DNA of 64,000 nucleotides. It comes from Pedobacter changchengzhani. GTDB taxonomy: Bacteria > Bacteroidota > Bacteroidia > Sphingobacteriales > Sphingobacteriaceae. The position numbers and the translations under genes are program-made. The DNA is taken from contig NZ_SJCY01000011.1 in the NCBI RefSeq assembly GCF_004354365.1, positions 1 through 64,000 on the forward strand. The letters run 5' to 3'. The notes under the pieces were generated by a model, which was given only the letters and a program-made list of their open reading frames with translations, was not told the DNA's origin and did not search any database. Below, piece after piece: positions 61,831 through 64,000 of this stretch. Position 1 is the first letter of the stretch. Each line of letters opens with the position of its first letter.

Positions 61831-64000
61831 TTATAGACCAACGTTTATACCGAAAGAGATAACTCTTGGTTGCGGAGCAGAATAAAAATCTACACCTAGG
61901 TTAATATTTGTTGCCTGATAATCGGCATTAACTTCAGGATCCCAACCTTTATAACTGGTAATGGTAAGTAAGTTTTGGCCGGTAGCAAATAACCTTAATT
62001 TACTTAGCTTTATCTTGTTTAATACCGATGTTGGAAAGTTGTAGCCTAGCGTTAATGTTTTTAACCTAACGTAAGATCCATCTGATAAATATCTAGTCGA
62101 ATTTCCAGTTCCATTTCCTGCAAATAAACGTGGTTCCGGTACGGATGTGATATCGCCGGGTTTGTCCCAATAGTTCATTTGGTCGATGGTTTGATTGTCA
62201 AAACCGTTAGATGCACTCGCACTCATATAAGGGCCGCCACCGTTATAAATTTTATTTCCTTTTACACCTTGAAAAAATATAGTCAAATCGAAATTCTTGT
62301 AAGAAAAATTATTATTTAAGCCAAACGTATATTTCGGATTAGGGTTACCGGCAAAAATTCTTTGTGCCAAATTAATATCGTTTGTAGTGGTTTTATTTAA
62401 ATTTCCATTTGCATCGGTCGTATTTAAATAATACAAAGCATCGCCATTTGCAGGATTAACACCAGCATACTCTGGTAAATAAAACACGCCAATTGGCTGA
62501 TTGGCTACCGCAGCATTAATTTCATTTCGGTTTATCACCTGCCCACCCAAATCTATAATTTTATTATTGTTTATGGCAACAGTTATTGTTGTTGACCATT
62601 TAAATGCGCCAACCAAGTTTTCGGAACTAATACCAAGTTCAAAACCAGTGTTTTTTAATGCACCAAGATTTTTCGTTATTGTGGAGAAGCCTGTTGTTTG
62701 AGGAATTGGTACATCTAATAACAGTTGAGTCGTATTTTTTTGATAAAAATCTAAAACGCCACTAATTCTATTTTTTAGGAAACCAAAATCTAAACCGATA
62801 TCAAATTGTTTGGTTTTTTCCCAAGTTAATTCTGGGTTCGCAATTCTGGTTGGGATTTGGCCGGCATTGCCACCATAAGCACCGGTGCCACTGAATAATG
62901 CAAGGGATGAGTAGTTACCAATTTCGGCATTACCAGTTAAGCCATAACTTACTCTCAGTTTTAATAAGCTAATCGTTTCGCTATTTTTTAGAAAATCTTC
63001 TTCTGATGCAATCCATCCTAATGATCCAGCTGGGAAATAACCATATCTGTGGTTTTCACCAAAGCGAGATGAGCCATCGGCCCTAACACTAAAGCTAGCT
63101 AAATAACGGTCGTTATACTTATAATTGGCCCTAAAGAAGTAAGATAGAAAACTAAAGGCATTTTCATTGCTTGTTGCCAATACCTTCGTGGCTGCGCTAC
63201 CAAGTTTTTTATAAGAATCGCTCGGGTAGTCTTGGCCTTCTATTGAACTATATTTTGTTGTCGATTTTTGAAAACTCGAACCTAAAATTGCATCGAGAGT
63301 ACTTTTACCTATAGTTTTGTTGTAACTAAAGAAATTGTTTGTATTTGTGCTTATTACAAAAGTAGAAATATTTTCACCATCGCCATTTGCTGTTCCTGAG
63401 TTTCTAAAGGTTAATGATCCGTAATAACTTTCTTCATTTTGATTTAAGTTATCAATAGAAAAATCGCTGCTGAATTTTAGTCCTTTTGAAATATTTAAAT
63501 TAGCAAAAGCTTTACCTATTGTACGGTAAACGGTTGCTTTATAGGCTGCATTATCTACACTAATTAGGGGATTGTAATAAAGCGGATAGTTTGAGGCTAT
63601 GCCGGGTAATGTTCCACTAACCAAACCCGATCTTGGATCGATAATTGGCGTAATTGGCGATAAAGCTACTGCCTGTAAAGGATTAGAAAATGCATTATCG
63701 TTTGATAATCTATTATTAATACTGTTAGAGAAATTTAAATTTACACCAACTTCTAAAAAATCGTTTACTTTATTGGTAAGGTTTAATCTGCCACTGTATC
63801 GTTTGTAGCTGTTACCAATAACTATACCTTGTTGATCTAGAGATTGACCGCCAACATAAAACTTTGTTTTATCGTTACCACCAGTTAAACTTAAATCATA
63901 TTGTTGTGTAGCTGGGTTTTTTTGAAACGCTGCTTTATCCCAATCAGTATTTACTAGATAAGTCTTATAATCGTCATTACCTGCCGAGTATCTATTTAAC
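61831..64000 (-). CDS. SusC/RagA TonB-linked outer-membrane transporter, 5' end beyond the window
   Basis: The open frame runs from the stop at 61831 to the window end, giving 723 codons without a start. It opens with LNRYSAGNDDYKTYLV and NTDWDKAAFQKNPATQQYDL, the typical region just after the SusC plug, and ends YSAPQPRVISFGINVGL, a barrel C-terminus. Internal signatures include FSFLSYFFRANYKYNDRYLA, GWIASEEDFLKN and LRVSYGLTGNAEIGNYS. It imports ligands captured by the SusD partner, powered by TonB. A start inside the window at 63624 is not credible because the family sequence continues upstream of it. Confidence 0.94.
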   Translation of the reverse strand, partial: LNRYSAGNDDYKTYLVNTDWDKAAFQKNPATQQYDLSLTGGNDKTKFYVGGQSLDQQGIVIGNSYKRYSGRLNLTNKVNDFLEVGVNLNFSNSINNRLSNDNAFSNPLQAVALSPITPIIDPRSGLVSGTLPGIASNYPLYYNPLISVDNAAYKATVYRTIGKAFANLNISKGLKFSSDFSIDNLNQNEESYYGSLTFRNSGTANGDGENISTFVISTNTNNFFSYNKTIGKSTLDAILGSSFQKSTTKYSSIEGQDYPSDSYKKLGSAATKVLATSNENAFSFLSYFFRANYKYNDRYLASFSVRADGSSRFGENHRYGYFPAGSLGWIASEEDFLKNSETISLLKLRVSYGLTGNAEIGNYSSLALFSGTGAYGGNAGQIPTRIANPELTWEKTKQFDIGLDFGFLKNRISGVLDFYQKNTTQLLLDVPIPQTTGFSTITKNLGALKNTGFELGISSENLVGAFKWSTTITVAINNNKIIDLGGQVINRNEINAAVANQPIGVFYLPEYAGVNPANGDALYYLNTTDANGNLNKTTTNDINLAQRIFAGNPNPKYTFGLNNNFSYKNFDLTIFFQGVKGNKIYNGGGPYMSASASNGFDNQTIDQMNYWDKPGDITSVPEPRLFAGNGTGNSTRYLSDGSYVRLKTLTLGYNFPTSVLNKIKLSKLRLFATGQNLLTITSYKGWDPEVNADYQATNINLGVDFYSAPQPRVISFGINVGL

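Overview
The window reads as chromosomal DNA of a Bacteroidota, most likely family Sphingobacteriaceae (Pedobacter-like). Support: AT-rich sequence with few Shine-Dalgarno sites; a -33/-7 promoter of the Bacteroidota type (TTTG-N19-TATTTTTG) in front of rpsF; a SusC/SusD pair; a secreted PKD protein with a type B type-IX-secretion sorting domain; a putative porin, DUF5606 and DUF4295 proteins; and the rpmB-rpmG-DUF4295-ftsY order. The species assignment is inference.

Layout. 0-12.1 kb: a small reverse operon, monomeric isocitrate dehydrogenase, dnaX, a secreted zinc-peptidase-like protein, the rpsF-rpsR-rplI operon and pruA. 12.3-17.6 kb: a flavin amine oxidase, a ClC-type channel, and the selD-mnmH pair that makes selenophosphate and 2-selenouridine in tRNA. 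17.7-24.6 kb: an accessory island with an MqsR-like/Panacea toxin-antitoxin pair, a degenerate peptidase-like gene, a HigBA pair, and an ATPase+HNH operon resembling Septu (PtuAB). The TA part is framed by a second, broken copy of the mnmH 5' end, which suggests insertion at mnmH. 24.9-30.6 kb: a type III polyketide synthase cluster with its own PPTase, ACP, ketosynthase, dehydratase, methyltransferase and FAD oxidoreductase, followed by a fatty acid hydroxylase/sterol desaturase-like gene.

32.2-45.3 kb: lpxK-purine nucleoside phosphorylase-porin operon, a conserved secreted protein of unknown role, a cyclophilin, a DUF5606 protein, a previously unlisted 42-residue membrane protein, rlmH, a membrane MutS-like ATPase, the T9SS-sorted PKD protein and a DUF2007 protein. 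45.9-64 kb: aconitase, a polysaccharide deacetylase, TolC plus an efflux adaptor, gpsA, a decayed DUF4160/DUF2442 pair, rimO, a RelE-type TA pair, ftsY, DUF4295, rpmG, rpmB, acs, and a SusD/SusC pair cut by the window end.

The strongest theme outside the genes is a dense set of dispersed repeats in the gaps (paired-hairpin elements, 20-bp GC-rich palindromes, a 6-bp array, a 100-bp tandem array). Two of these families also occur inside open reading frames, in the dnaX linker and in the polysaccharide deacetylase. There are also several gene remnants: mnmH 5' end, pruA 3' end, DUF4160/DUF2442, and two small frameshifted ORFs. No tRNA, rRNA, CRISPR array, transposase or integrase was recognised.
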